A stretch of DNA of 37,408 nucleotides from Clostridia bacterium (GTDB taxonomy: Bacteria; Bacillota; Clostridia; Oscillospirales; RGIG5554): NCBI GenBank assembly GCA_017507855.1, contig JAFWAE010000033.1, forward strand, positions 1 through 37,408, given 5' to 3'. The translations under genes were made by a program, and so were the position numbers. How positions within the stretch are numbered: the first letter of the stretch is position 1; each line of letters starts with the position of its first letter. Below the pieces are notes generated by a model. The model saw only the letters and a list, made by a program, of their open reading frames with translations, was not told where the DNA came from and did not search any database. Positions 7,487 to 15,092 of the stretch are shown here, piece after piece.

Positions 7487-8920
7487 TTAATAACCGAACA
7501 GCTCGGCGAGGCGGAGAGTAGCGCTCTCGATGGAAGCCTCGTAAGCAGAAGCGATGGAGGCACCGGGGGTCATTACGGTCTGGTTAAAGGCAGCCTGAGC
7601 GGGGTTGAACAGCACACCGTTGTCGGGAGTGTTGGCCAGCATCAGGGTCACGCGCTCAAAGTAGGGGTTGGCGGTGGCGATGCGGAACATTTCCAGAGAA
7701 TCCTCGTCACGGAACTGGGTCTCGTAATGGGTGTCGATCACGGATTGCAGCACATCGTCACCATAGGCGCCGCAGAATTCCAGGAAATAACCGGTCATAT
7801 CCAGCTGGTCGGCGTTGCGGCCCACGAAGAAGGTGATGGCAGCCTGCTCGCCGGTCTGATAGTAATCTTTTTGATCCTTGTTCATCTTGGGCATGGGCAG
7901 CACACCGTAGTCGCTGGCCATTTCAGCCCACATGCCCTTACCGGCAGAGGGAACGTAGCACACGAACAGCATACGGTCGGTGGGGAACATTTCACGCACG
8001 GTGATGCTCCAGTCGGGGCCGGTATAGGAAATGAAGTTGTCGCGCACGTCGCGCAGGATCAGGTTGATGATGGTCTGGTTGTGTTCGTCCATGGTGGAGC
8101 AGTAGTACTGACCCTGCTCGTTGATGTCGTAGAAACAGCCGCCCATGCCGTAGAACAAAGCCTGTTCCATGGAAGCGGGAGCGCAGCCGACGCCGTAGCG
8201 GTCGTTTTCATCCCACACGTTGTCGCCGTTGTCCTTCATGGCCATTTCGCAGTATTCAATGAATTTGTCGAAGGTCCACTCGCCGTCACGTACCAGCTGG
8301 TACAGGTCGGGCAGCTGCAGTTCTTCGGCGATGGTCTTGTTAAAGAACATCATCCAAGACAGCTCGCGCACGGGGGCGATATCGCCGCCCACGCCCCAGG
8401 TCTTGTCCATGATGGTCAGGGATTCCAGCAGAGACTTATCCCAATATTCCTTGGACATATCCAGGTATTTGATATCGTCCATGGGAATGAGCAGGTCGGA
8501 CATGTAGAAGTTGCCCAAGCACCAGGCGGCGTTGGTCATCAGGTCACCGTACTTATCGCCGGACATGATGATGGACTGGGCATCGGTGTACATGGTGGAG
8601 TAGGCCGCAGGAGTGATGATCAGCTCGGCCCCGGTCTCGTTTTGGAAAGCGCCGAACATTTCAAAACGGGCAACCTGGTTGTGGTCACCTTCCAGGGAAG
8701 CGTCCACAGCCCAACCTTGACTGTCGATGATCTCCAGGGTCTTGCCGCTGAAGTCTACGTCAGGCAAGCCGTACTTAGCGTGGTAAGAGTCGGGTTCCGT
8801 GGCGGGAGTGGTGGCGGGAGTGGTGGCAGGAGTGGTTTCCGAGGGCTTGTCGCCGCAGGCTACCATGGAGACAGCCATCAGCAAAGCCAGTGCCAGGGCA
8901 AACAGTTTTTTTGCAGACAT
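7487..8920 (-). CDS. Extracellular sugar-binding lipoprotein, family 1 (paralog A)
   Basis: Carbohydrate ABC transporter solute-binding protein, 477 aa. Signal peptide MSAKKLFALALALLMAVS with lipobox MVAC, then a low-complexity linker of repeated PATT units before the folded domain starts at YHAKYGLPDVDFSGKTLE. Family-1 features include the hinge region DGEWTFDKFIEYCEMAMKDN, the DRYGVGCAP segment and MFPTDRMLFVCYV. The C-terminus ends in RLAELFGY. It is one of three adjacent paralogs (with 9105-10547 and 10797-12242) that share signal peptide, linker type and C-terminus. No permease or ATPase gene lies beside it, so it must rely on a permease encoded elsewhere. The ATG at 8920 follows AAGGAGAAAA. 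Own promoter, operator and terminator. Confidence 0.92.
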   Translation of the reverse strand: MSAKKLFALALALLMAVSMVACGDKPSETTPATTPATTPATEPDSYHAKYGLPDVDFSGKTLEIIDSQGWAVDASLEGDHNQVARFEMFGAFQNETGAELIITPAAYSTMYTDAQSIIMSGDKYGDLMTNAAWCLGNFYMSDLLIPMDDIKYLDMSKEYWDKSLLESLTIMDKTWGVGGDIAPVRELSWMMFFNKTIAEELQLPDLYQLVRDGEWTFDKFIEYCEMAMKDNGDNVWDENDRYGVGCAPASMEQALFYGMGGCFYDINEQGQYYCSTMDEHNQTIINLILRDVRDNFISYTGPDWSITVREMFPTDRMLFVCYVPSAGKGMWAEMASDYGVLPMPKMNKDQKDYYQTGEQAAITFFVGRNADQLDMTGYFLEFCGAYGDDVLQSVIDTHYETQFRDEDSLEMFRIATANPYFERVTLMLANTPDNGVLFNPAQAAFNQTVMTPGASIASAYEASIESATLRLAELFGY

Positions 8921-8965
8921 GTTCGTTTTCTCCTTATCTCTATTATAGTGTGAGCATGCATTTTA

Positions 8966-9028
8966 AGTATAGCGCAAAAAATTCGGGCTGTCTATGGACG
9001 ATTTTCATAAAAACGGGACAATCTTCAT
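8966..9028 (-). promoter_or_regulatory. Promoter with paired direct-repeat operator (binding protein A)
   Basis: Minus strand: TAGACA (8989-8994), 17-bp spacer, TATACT (8966-8971). Half-sites GGACGATTTTCAT (8996-9008, plus-strand reading) and GGACAATCTTCAT (9016-9028) are direct repeats 20 bp apart and abut the -35 box. Confidence 0.8.
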
Positions 9029-9048
9029 CTTTTGGGTAAAAAAACGGC

Positions 9049-9086
9049 AAAAAAACAGAAGAGTCTGCCTAAAAAACAGACTCTTC
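9049..9086 (-). terminator. Terminator after sugar-binding lipoprotein B
   Basis: Minus strand: perfect 10-bp stem GAAGAGTCTG/CAGACTCTTC with 9-nt loop, followed by TGTTTTTTT. It lies 18 bp after the stop at 9105. Confidence 0.88.
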
Positions 9087-9104
9087 CGTTTGAAAAGGAG
9101 AGGA

Positions 9105-10547
9105 TTAATAACCGAAAAGCTCGTCAATCTTGAGGTTGACGGCTTCAATGTAAGACTCGTAAGCGGAGGCAATGGAGGCACCTGGGGTGGCAACCGTGTT
9201 GTTAAAGGCCAATTGGGCGGGAGCAAACAAGATGCCGTTTTCGGAGGTGTTGGCCAGCATCAGGGTGACCAGCTCGAAATAGGGGTTGTTCGTGGCCAGA
9301 TCAAACATTTCCAAGGAGTCCTCGTCACGGAAGGAGGTCTCAAAATGGGTGCGGGTGGATTTCTTCAACACGTCGTTACCGAAGGCGGCGCAGAACTCCA
9401 GGAAGTAGCCGCTCATGTCCAGCTGATCGGCGTTGCGGCAGATGAAGAAGGTAATGATGGCTTGCTCGCCGGAGCACTGATAATTGGCTTGATCCTTGTT
9501 CAGCTTGGGCAAGGGCAGTACGCCGTAATCGCCCACCATCTCGGCCCAGGCGTTAGCGGCGTGCATGGGCACGTAGCAGGCAAACAGCAAACGGCCGGTG
9601 GGGAACATTTCGGTAATGTTGACGGTCCATTCTTCGCCGCCGGAAAGGTCGTAGGAAATGAAATTGTCGCGCACGTCGCGCAGGATCAGGTCGATAACGG
9701 TACGGTTGCGCTCGTCCATGGTAGAACAGTAATATTTGCCCTGTTCGTTGATGTTGTAGAAGTTACCGCCCATACTGTAGTACAGAGCCTGTTCCAGAGT
9801 AGCCGGGGCAGAGCCCACACCGTAGCGGTCTTCGGCGGTCCAGACGTTGTCACCGTTGTCTTTCATGGCCATTTCGCAGTATTCAATGAATTTGTCGAAG
9901 GTCCACTCGCCGTCGCGCACCATCTGATACAGGTCAGGCAACTGCAGCTCTTCGGCCACGCTCTTATTATAGAACATCATCCAGGTGATCTCGCTGACGG
10001 AGGCAATTTCGCCGCCAACAGCCCAAAGCTTATCCATGACGGTCATGGAGCGCAGGAAAGACTTGTTCCAGTAGTCCTTGGAAAGGTCCAGGTATTTGAT
10101 ATCGTCCATGGGAAGAAGCAGGTCGGACATGTAAAAATTACCCAAAGTCCAGGCGGCGTTGACCTGAATGTCGCCGTACTTATCGCCGGACATGATGATG
10201 GACTGGGCGTCGGTATACATGGTAGAGTAGGCCGCGGGAGTGATGATCAGCTCGGCGCCGGTCTCGTTTTGAAAGGCACTGAGCATTTCAAAGCGGGCAA
10301 CCTGGGTGTGGTTGCCTTCCAGGGAAGCGTCCACAGCCCAACCTTGACTGTCGACGATCTCCAGGGTCTTGCCGCTGAAGTCTACGTCAGGCAAGCCGTA
10401 TTTGGCGTGATAAGAATCGGGGGTAGTCGCCGGAGTTGTGTCGGGAGTGGTGGCAGGAGTGGTTTCCGAGGGCTTGTCGCCGCAGGCTACCATGGAAATG
10501 ACCATCAGCAAAGCCAGTGCCAGGGCGAACAATTTCTTTGCGGACAT
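9105..10547 (-). CDS. Extracellular sugar-binding lipoprotein, family 1 (paralog B)
   Basis: Family-1 solute-binding lipoprotein, 480 aa from the ATG at 10547 (AAGGAGAAAAAG upstream). A longer frame opening at GTG 10610 is rejected because that codon overlaps the -10 box. The signal peptide and lipobox (MVACGDKPS) are almost identical to paralog A, with a PDTTPATTP linker and the same start of the folded domain, YGLPDVDFSGKTLEIVDSQG. The two align along their whole length with few visible gaps (for example an insert near LSGGEEWTV), so they arose by tandem duplication. It ends in KIDELFGY. Binding determinants probably differ, since substitutions cluster in the middle and C-terminal parts. 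Own promoter, with the most elaborate operator of the locus. Confidence 0.92.
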   Translation of the reverse strand: MSAKKLFALALALLMVISMVACGDKPSETTPATTPDTTPATTPDSYHAKYGLPDVDFSGKTLEIVDSQGWAVDASLEGNHTQVARFEMLSAFQNETGAELIITPAAYSTMYTDAQSIIMSGDKYGDIQVNAAWTLGNFYMSDLLLPMDDIKYLDLSKDYWNKSFLRSMTVMDKLWAVGGEIASVSEITWMMFYNKSVAEELQLPDLYQMVRDGEWTFDKFIEYCEMAMKDNGDNVWTAEDRYGVGSAPATLEQALYYSMGGNFYNINEQGKYYCSTMDERNRTVIDLILRDVRDNFISYDLSGGEEWTVNITEMFPTGRLLFACYVPMHAANAWAEMVGDYGVLPLPKLNKDQANYQCSGEQAIITFFICRNADQLDMSGYFLEFCAAFGNDVLKKSTRTHFETSFRDEDSLEMFDLATNNPYFELVTLMLANTSENGILFAPAQLAFNNTVATPGASIASAYESYIEAVNLKIDELFGY

Positions 10548-10600
10548 GTTCTTTTTCTCCTTTGTGTGAAAATTGATCTTTAAAACAGATCCATGGTGAA

Positions 10601-10725
10601 AGTGTATCACAAAAATCTTTCTTTTGTCTATGGACGATTTTTATAAAAACTGGACAATCTTCATTTTTTTGAAAAAATATGGCTGTAATATGGGAAAAAT
10701 TCATCAATTTTAGGACGATTTTCAT
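10601..10725 (-). promoter_or_regulatory. Promoter with extended multi-site operator (binding protein B)
   Basis: Minus strand: TAGACA (10625-10630), 18-bp spacer, TACACT (10601-10606). Two half-sites, GGACGATTTTTAT (10632-10644, plus-strand reading) and GGACAATCTTCAT (10652-10664), occupy the standard positions. A third perfect copy, GGACGATTTTCAT, lies at 10713-10725, and a weaker one (GGGAAAAATTCAT, 9 of 13) at 10692-10704. Start positions 10632, 10652, 10692 and 10713 keep a step of about 20 bp, so all sites lie on one helix face. Confidence 0.72.
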
Positions 10726-10741
10726 CTTTTTTAATATTTTT

Positions 10742-10779
10742 AAAGGGGGAGGTACCGCAAAAGCAGTCCCTCCCCCTTT
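10742..10779 (-). terminator. Terminator after sugar-binding lipoprotein C
   Basis: Minus strand: perfect 11-bp stem AAAGGGGGAGG/CCTCCCCCTTT, 16-nt loop, followed by AAAAATATT and then a T-poor stretch. It lies 17 bp after the stop at 10797. The hairpin is strong but the T-tract weak. Confidence 0.65.
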
Positions 10780-10796
10780 GATAGAGAAAGAAATGA

Positions 10797-12242
10797 TCAG
10801 TATCCGAACAGTTCGGCCAGACGCAGATTTGCCGCGTCGATGGTAGATTCGTAGTAAGAGGAAATGGAAGCGCCGGGGGTTTGCACGGTAATGTTAAAGG
10901 TGGACTGAGCAGGTCCAAACAGATCGAAATTGGAGTTGGCCAGCATCAGGGTCACGCGCTCAAAATAGGGCTTGGCCGTGGCAATGTGGAACATTTCCAA
11001 GGAAGCGTCGTCGCGGAAGCGGGTCTCGTAATAGGTATCGATGACGGATTGCAGTACGTCGTTACCGTAGGCGCCGCAGAACTCAAGGAAGTAGCCCACC
11101 AGATCCTGTTGGTCGCCGTTTTTGGAGCAGAAGAAGGTGATGACGGCCTGCTCACCGGTCTGATAGTAATCTTTTTGATCCTTGTTCATCTTGGGCATGG
11201 GCAGTACGCCGTAATCGTTGACCATCTCGGCCCACAGGGTGGAGCCTGCGTTGGGAACGTAGCAAACGAACAGCAAACGGTCGGTGGGGAACATTTCATT
11301 CACGGTTACACCCCAGTCGGCAACATTGTAGGCGATGTTGTTATCGCGTATGTCACGCAGGATCAGATCCGTGATCTCGCGGTTGCGCTTGTCCAGGGTA
11401 GCACAGTAGTACTGGCCCAGCTCGTTGACATTGTAGAAGTAGCCGCCCATACCGTAGAACAGAGCCTGTTCCAGGCAAGCGGGAGCGGAAGCAACGCCGT
11501 AACGGTCGTTGGAATCCCACACGTTGTCGCCGTTGTCCTTCACGGCCATTTCGCAGTATTCGATAAACTTGTCAAAGGTCCAGTCGCCGTCGCGCACCAT
11601 CTGATACAGGTCGGGCAACTGCAGCTCCTCAGCGATGGTTTTGTTGAAGAACAGCATCCAGGATTGCTCGCGCACGGGGGCAATGTCGCCGCCAACGCCC
11701 AAAAGCTCATCCATAACGGTCAGGGACTCCAGCAGGGACTTATCCCAATAATCCTTGGAGGTGTTCAGGTATTTCAGATCGTTCATGGGAGCCAAAATGT
11801 CGGCCATATAGAATTCACCCAGCGTCCAGGCGGCGTTGAGCATAATATCACCGTATTTGCTGCCGGCCATGACGATGGGCTGTGCTTCACTGAACTGCGT
11901 GCTGGTGGCGGAGGGAGTGATAAGCAGCTCGGCGCCCGTTTCTTCCATAAAAGCACTGAGCATCTCAAAGCGGGCCACTTGGTTGTGGTCGCCTTCCAGG
12001 CTGGCAGAGGTAGCCCAGCCGGTAGCGGCGTCCACCAGCTCCAGCGTTTTACCGCTGAAATCCACGTCGGGCAGACCGTATTTGGCGTGATAAGAGTCGG
12101 GATCTGCGGAGGGAACGGTAGCGGGAGCGGTCGTTGCAGGGGTCGTTGCGGGAGCGGTTGCAGGCTCTTTGTTGCCGCAGGCTACCGTAGAGACAGCCAT
12201 CAGCAAAGCCAGTGCCAGGGCAAACAGTTTCTTTGCAGACAT
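10797..12242 (-). CDS. Extracellular sugar-binding lipoprotein, family 1 (paralog C)
   Basis: Third tandem family-1 solute-binding lipoprotein, 481 aa from the ATG at 12242 (AAGGAG 9 nt upstream). An in-frame TTG two codons earlier is too close to the ribosome binding site. Signal peptide MSAKKLFALALALLMAVS, lipobox TVAC, and a longer Ala/Thr/Pro linker built of ATAPATTPATTAP-like units. The domain starts YHAKYGLPDVDFSGKTLELVD and ends NLRLAELFGY. It is more diverged than A and B from each other: the region after SLEGDHNQVARFEML differs (ELLITPSATSTQF) and the C-terminal third has a short deletion (LANSNFDLFGPAQ). Its promoter lacks the paired operator, so it may be expressed under other conditions. 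Confidence 0.92.
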   Translation of the reverse strand: MSAKKLFALALALLMAVSTVACGNKEPATAPATTPATTAPATVPSADPDSYHAKYGLPDVDFSGKTLELVDAATGWATSASLEGDHNQVARFEMLSAFMEETGAELLITPSATSTQFSEAQPIVMAGSKYGDIMLNAAWTLGEFYMADILAPMNDLKYLNTSKDYWDKSLLESLTVMDELLGVGGDIAPVREQSWMLFFNKTIAEELQLPDLYQMVRDGDWTFDKFIEYCEMAVKDNGDNVWDSNDRYGVASAPACLEQALFYGMGGYFYNVNELGQYYCATLDKRNREITDLILRDIRDNNIAYNVADWGVTVNEMFPTDRLLFVCYVPNAGSTLWAEMVNDYGVLPMPKMNKDQKDYYQTGEQAVITFFCSKNGDQQDLVGYFLEFCGAYGNDVLQSVIDTYYETRFRDDASLEMFHIATAKPYFERVTLMLANSNFDLFGPAQSTFNITVQTPGASISSYYESTIDAANLRLAELFGY

Positions 12243-12277
12243 GTTCAAACTCTCCTTACTTTTTGATTGTTTTTTTC

Positions 12278-12306
12278 ATTATACAGTATTTGTTGCTTTT
12301 TAGCAA
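12278..12306 (-). promoter_or_regulatory. SigA-type promoter of binding protein C
   Basis: Minus strand: TTGCTA (12301-12306), 17-bp spacer, TATAAT (12278-12283). It lacks the TAGACA box and the half-site pair of the other promoters in the locus. One degenerate half-site-like sequence lies well upstream at 12347-12359 (GGATAATCTTATT, 10 of 13). Confidence 0.68.
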
Positions 12307-12363
12307 GAACACAAGGAGAAAAAAACGTTTTTTCGTTTTTTTGATAGGATAATCTTATTTTTT

Positions 12364-12385
12364 TCCTATATTTGTCCTATATTTG
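12364..12385. repeat. Perfect 11-bp tandem duplication upstream of binding protein C
   Basis: TCCTATATTTG occurs twice head to tail (12364-12374 and 12375-12385). The unit length is about one helical turn. It lies about 60 bp upstream of the -35 box. It may be a regulator site or chance slippage in AT-rich DNA. Confidence 0.45.
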
Positions 12386-12439
12386 CAGGAAAAAACGGGA
12401 ACTTTTGCTACGAAAGTACTATCTTTCTCCCTCTGCTTT

Positions 12440-12471
12440 TAAAAAAACGCCCCCGCTTGCGGCGGAGGCGT
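12440..12471 (-). terminator. Terminator after the aldolase gene
   Basis: Minus strand: stem ACGCCTCCGC/GCGGGGGCGT with a 5-nt loop, followed by TTTTTT. It lies 18 bp after the stop at 12490 and ends the isomerase-aldolase operon. Confidence 0.85.
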
Positions 12472-12489
12472 TGCTTGAAAACAAACCGA

Positions 12490-13494
12490 TCAGCGATACC
12501 ACAGAGCCAGATAATCGCCCACCAGCTTCTTCATGGCGGCGTACACGATATCCTGGCGGAACATGGTGGTAAAGTGAGTCAGGGCGGGCTTGTCGCCGGT
12601 CAGGGCCTTGTCGGTGAGCAGACCTTCTTCGATCAGCATGCGCACGGTTTTTTCACCGGCTACCTTTTCGGCCTGACGAACCAGCTCGGCAAACAGCACA
12701 GGGGAGGAGTCGCGCTCCAGAGAAGTCCAAATGTTGGCCTTCACGATACCGTCGGAGAACAGAGCCGTGACCTGGTCGTTGGGCACGCTGGACAGACCGT
12801 GCAGCACGATACGTTTGCCGATCTGATCGCGGATCTGGCGGGCTACGTCGCCGTGATACTGCAGTTCCTTGCCGGTGGCGCGATGCTCGGTGCCCAGGTT
12901 GGCCACGATCATGTCCGCACCGGTCTCGTTGCAGTACAGCAAAGCCTTTTCGGGGGTGGTCAGGGCGTTATGTACGGTGCCGGTAGCATCCACGATCTCG
13001 TCGCAGGCGCCTTCGATCACGATTTCGCGGCGGCGTTGCTTGACGAACTCGGCCGTGGCGGCTATGTTTTCCTCAAAGGGACGGGCAGAAGCGTCAAACA
13101 TGATGGAGGCAAAATCGCTCAGGTCACCGTCCAACAGCTCCTTGTCCGCATCGGGCTGAATGTGGTCCAAATGGATCATGACCTGCAGCTTGGAATAGGG
13201 GCCGTCTTCGCCGGCCAGGGCCTTTACGTCGTCGGTAAACAGACGCAAGCCGGTCTTCCAGCTACGGGTATGGGTATAGTCAGCCGCGTTGTTGCGGTGC
13301 TCGTAGTTGCAGGTCTGCGCCACGATGATGGGCATCTGAGCAAAGCCCAGGCGGCGGCGGTGATCCTCTGCCGCAGACAGGATGGCTTCGGTAGTGGTTT
13401 GGTTTTCAGAGCAGAAGCAGGGAAGAACCCAGCCCTTGTCGGCAGCGGTCTGATAGATTCCGCGCACTTGGTTGGCATCGCGAATGATACTCAT
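12490..13494 (-). CDS. Class II (zinc-dependent) aldolase of the fructose-bisphosphate aldolase family, atypical
   Basis: TIM-barrel metal-dependent aldolase, 334 aa. Family hallmarks are HLDH at 108-111 (catalytic Asp110, zinc ligand His111), a second ligand His204 in GTEHRATG and a third His232 in VLHGLSS. The normally conserved phosphate-binding GGSGS is GLSSV here, and the usual NIDTD is NIWTS (254-258), so an Asp that contacts substrate in classical enzymes is Trp. This suggests a substrate other than fructose 1,6-bisphosphate. It is the second gene of an operon with the isomerase at 13542-14951 (47-bp gap, GGAGT ribosome binding site, ATG at 13494). The pair would turn an aldose into a ketose and cleave it. 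Tagatose- or fructose-bisphosphate aldolase remain possible. Confidence 0.82.
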   Translation of the reverse strand: MSIIRDANQVRGIYQTAADKGWVLPCFCSENQTTTEAILSAAEDHRRRLGFAQMPIIVAQTCNYEHRNNAADYTHTRSWKTGLRLFTDDVKALAGEDGPYSKLQVMIHLDHIQPDADKELLDGDLSDFASIMFDASARPFEENIAATAEFVKQRRREIVIEGACDEIVDATGTVHNALTTPEKALLYCNETGADMIVANLGTEHRATGKELQYHGDVARQIRDQIGKRIVLHGLSSVPNDQVTALFSDGIVKANIWTSLERDSSPVLFAELVRQAEKVAGEKTVRMLIEEGLLTDKALTGDKPALTHFTTMFRQDIVYAAMKKLVGDYLALWYR

Positions 13495-13541
13495 GTGAAA
13501 AGACTCCTTTTAGATGTGAAAATATAAGCTATACCGTGTTT

Positions 13542-14951
13542 TTAGAAGGACTTGTTGTCGTAGTGCAGGTAGGTGTTGAAGGCCTCGTCCAAAATGCGCT
13601 GCACGTTGCCGCGGGTGACGCATACGTGGTGGCGGAAGCCGTTTTTGCCGATATAGATCAGCTTGTCCTGCAGTCCCTCAATCTTGGCCACACCGCCGCA
13701 ACCGAAGAAGCCGTCTTCGATGCATTCGTCGGTGAACACACCGTTTCCGGTGTAGGTGTAGAACTTGCCGTTATCCGTACGGCCGCTGCAGAAGGTAAAG
13801 TCCATGGGAGCGATGCGGCCTTCGTCCGTACCCCAACCGCAGTCGGGAGCGCCGGTCTTGGTGTGCATCTTGTGGTTGCCCACAAAGCCGCCGGGGGACA
13901 TCAGGCTGCGAGGCACGGGACCGCAATGGAAGAGGATGCATTTGTCGGGATCGTTGCCGTAGTTATTGTTCCAGTCCAAGCAGGCGGCAGGCTCGCCGGA
14001 GGCCAGGGACAGGGCGTACATGGCAGGGGCGTTGGCCACGTCCATTTCGCAGGCGGCGGGGATGCCGCACTCGTTGAGGGCGCCCAGCACGATGCAGGGG
14101 GCAATACCCACCTCCGTCTGGAATTCGGGCCAGCAACGCAGGGCTACGGTGTCCAAATGGTATTGGGCTACCATATCTTCAATGGCCACGGTGGTGCGAG
14201 CCAGCTGATCCAGCTTGTGGGCGGGAACGTCTGTGAAATTGCTGTATTCGCGGAAGAATTCGCGCTTGGCTACCAGCTCGGGGCGGTCCTCGGCCATCTT
14301 CTTCATGCGGGCAAACAGATCGCTCAGGTCGAAGGCGTCCACGGTGATGCCGGCCTTTTGCAAAGCCAATTCATCGTAACGCACCGTTTTAAACGCCGTG
14401 GTTCTGGCGCCGATGGCACCGATGGAAAAGCGCTTCATACCGCGTACCACGCGGCAAACACCGGCGAAATCACGCAGGTTTTGGGCAAATTCAGGAGAGT
14501 TGGGATGGGCTACGTGGGGAGCAAAAGCGGTAAAGGGGATGCCGTATTGGCAGAACACGTCCATGATGGAAAATTTCCCGCAAAACGCATCGCGACGGTG
14601 ATCAAAATCCATCTTGCCGATCTCGTCGGGATAGGCTTGCAGCAAAATGGGCACACCGGCGTCACGCATGGCGGCCAGGGCACCGTTTTCATCGCCGAAA
14701 TTGGGCAGGCAGAGGACCACACCGTCGTATTCGCCCTCGTGCTCCTTCAGAAAAGCGGCGTATTTCAGCCCCTCATCTACGGTTTCCACACCGCCGTAGC
14801 GGGTCAACGAGGCATCCATCAGCAAGGGACGGCAGCCGGCCTCTTCCACAGCACGGGTCATCTCCGCGCGGGCGGATTCAAGCACTTCCGCGGGGAAAAA
14901 GCCACGGTTGCCGAAGTACAGGGCCAAAGTAATGGGTTTGGTTTGGATCAT
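13542..14951 (-). CDS. L-fucose/L-arabinose isomerase-like protein
   Basis: Cytoplasmic aldose-ketose isomerase of the FucI/AraA fold, 469 aa, shorter than classical FucI (about 590). Family-like segments are YDGVVLCLPNFGDENG (75-90), RCWPEFQTEVGIAPC (272-286), AACEMDVANAPAMYAL (299-314) and the C-terminal NGFRHHVCVTRGNVQ. Candidate manganese ligands by analogy with FucI are Glu276 or Glu280, Glu302/Asp304 and His441/His442; these are inferred. The substrate is unknown: L-fucose, L-rhamnose-like sugars, or a 6-modified hexose are all possible. It is first in an operon with the aldolase, with no kinase gene between them. Expression is from a promoter carrying the locus operator. The ATG at 14951 follows AAGGAGTG. 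Confidence 0.85.
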   Translation of the reverse strand: MIQTKPITLALYFGNRGFFPAEVLESARAEMTRAVEEAGCRPLLMDASLTRYGGVETVDEGLKYAAFLKEHEGEYDGVVLCLPNFGDENGALAAMRDAGVPILLQAYPDEIGKMDFDHRRDAFCGKFSIMDVFCQYGIPFTAFAPHVAHPNSPEFAQNLRDFAGVCRVVRGMKRFSIGAIGARTTAFKTVRYDELALQKAGITVDAFDLSDLFARMKKMAEDRPELVAKREFFREYSNFTDVPAHKLDQLARTTVAIEDMVAQYHLDTVALRCWPEFQTEVGIAPCIVLGALNECGIPAACEMDVANAPAMYALSLASGEPAACLDWNNNYGNDPDKCILFHCGPVPRSLMSPGGFVGNHKMHTKTGAPDCGWGTDEGRIAPMDFTFCSGRTDNGKFYTYTGNGVFTDECIEDGFFGCGGVAKIEGLQDKLIYIGKNGFRHHVCVTRGNVQRILDEAFNTYLHYDNKSF

Positions 14952-14994
14952 ACGTAAAACACTCCTTGTCGAATAGGTTGTATTTTCTGCTAAA

Positions 14995-15057
14995 AGTATA
15001 GCACAAAGAAGATCATTTGTCTATGGACGATTTTTAACAAAACGGGACAATCTTCAC
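14995..15057 (-). promoter_or_regulatory. Promoter with paired direct-repeat operator (isomerase-aldolase operon)
   Basis: Minus strand: TAGACA (15018-15023), 17-bp spacer, TATACT (14995-15000). Half-sites GGACGATTTTTAA (15025-15037, plus-strand reading) and GGACAATCTTCAC (15045-15057) are 20 bp apart. The operator abuts the pheT terminator, so this is the right boundary of the regulon in this window. Confidence 0.78.
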
Positions 15058-15083
15058 ATAAAAGAGGGGGAAATTCCCCCTCT
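15056..15083 (-). terminator. Terminator after pheT
   Basis: Minus-strand palindrome AGAGGGGGAA/TTCCCCCTCT with almost no loop, followed by TTTATG. The T-tract is short. It lies 10 bp after the pheT stop. Confidence 0.7.
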
Positions 15084-15092
15084 CAAGCGTTT

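Noticed and set aside
9105..10610. Longer start for binding protein B at GTG 10610
   Set aside because: The codon overlaps the -10 box and the resulting N-terminus lacks a signal peptide at the right place; the paralogs start at MSAKK.
3893..12266. Very long open frames on the plus strand opposite the lipoprotein genes (for example 3893-5929, 7433-8953, 8994-10583)
   Set aside because: They are mirror frames of well-supported minus-strand genes with recognisable domains and signal peptides. Their translations are Gly/His/Val-rich with no motifs or ribosome binding sites.
12457..14957. Plus-strand frames opposite the aldolase and isomerase genes
   Set aside because: Same reason: antisense shadows caused by codon bias of the true genes, lacking any domain or start signal.
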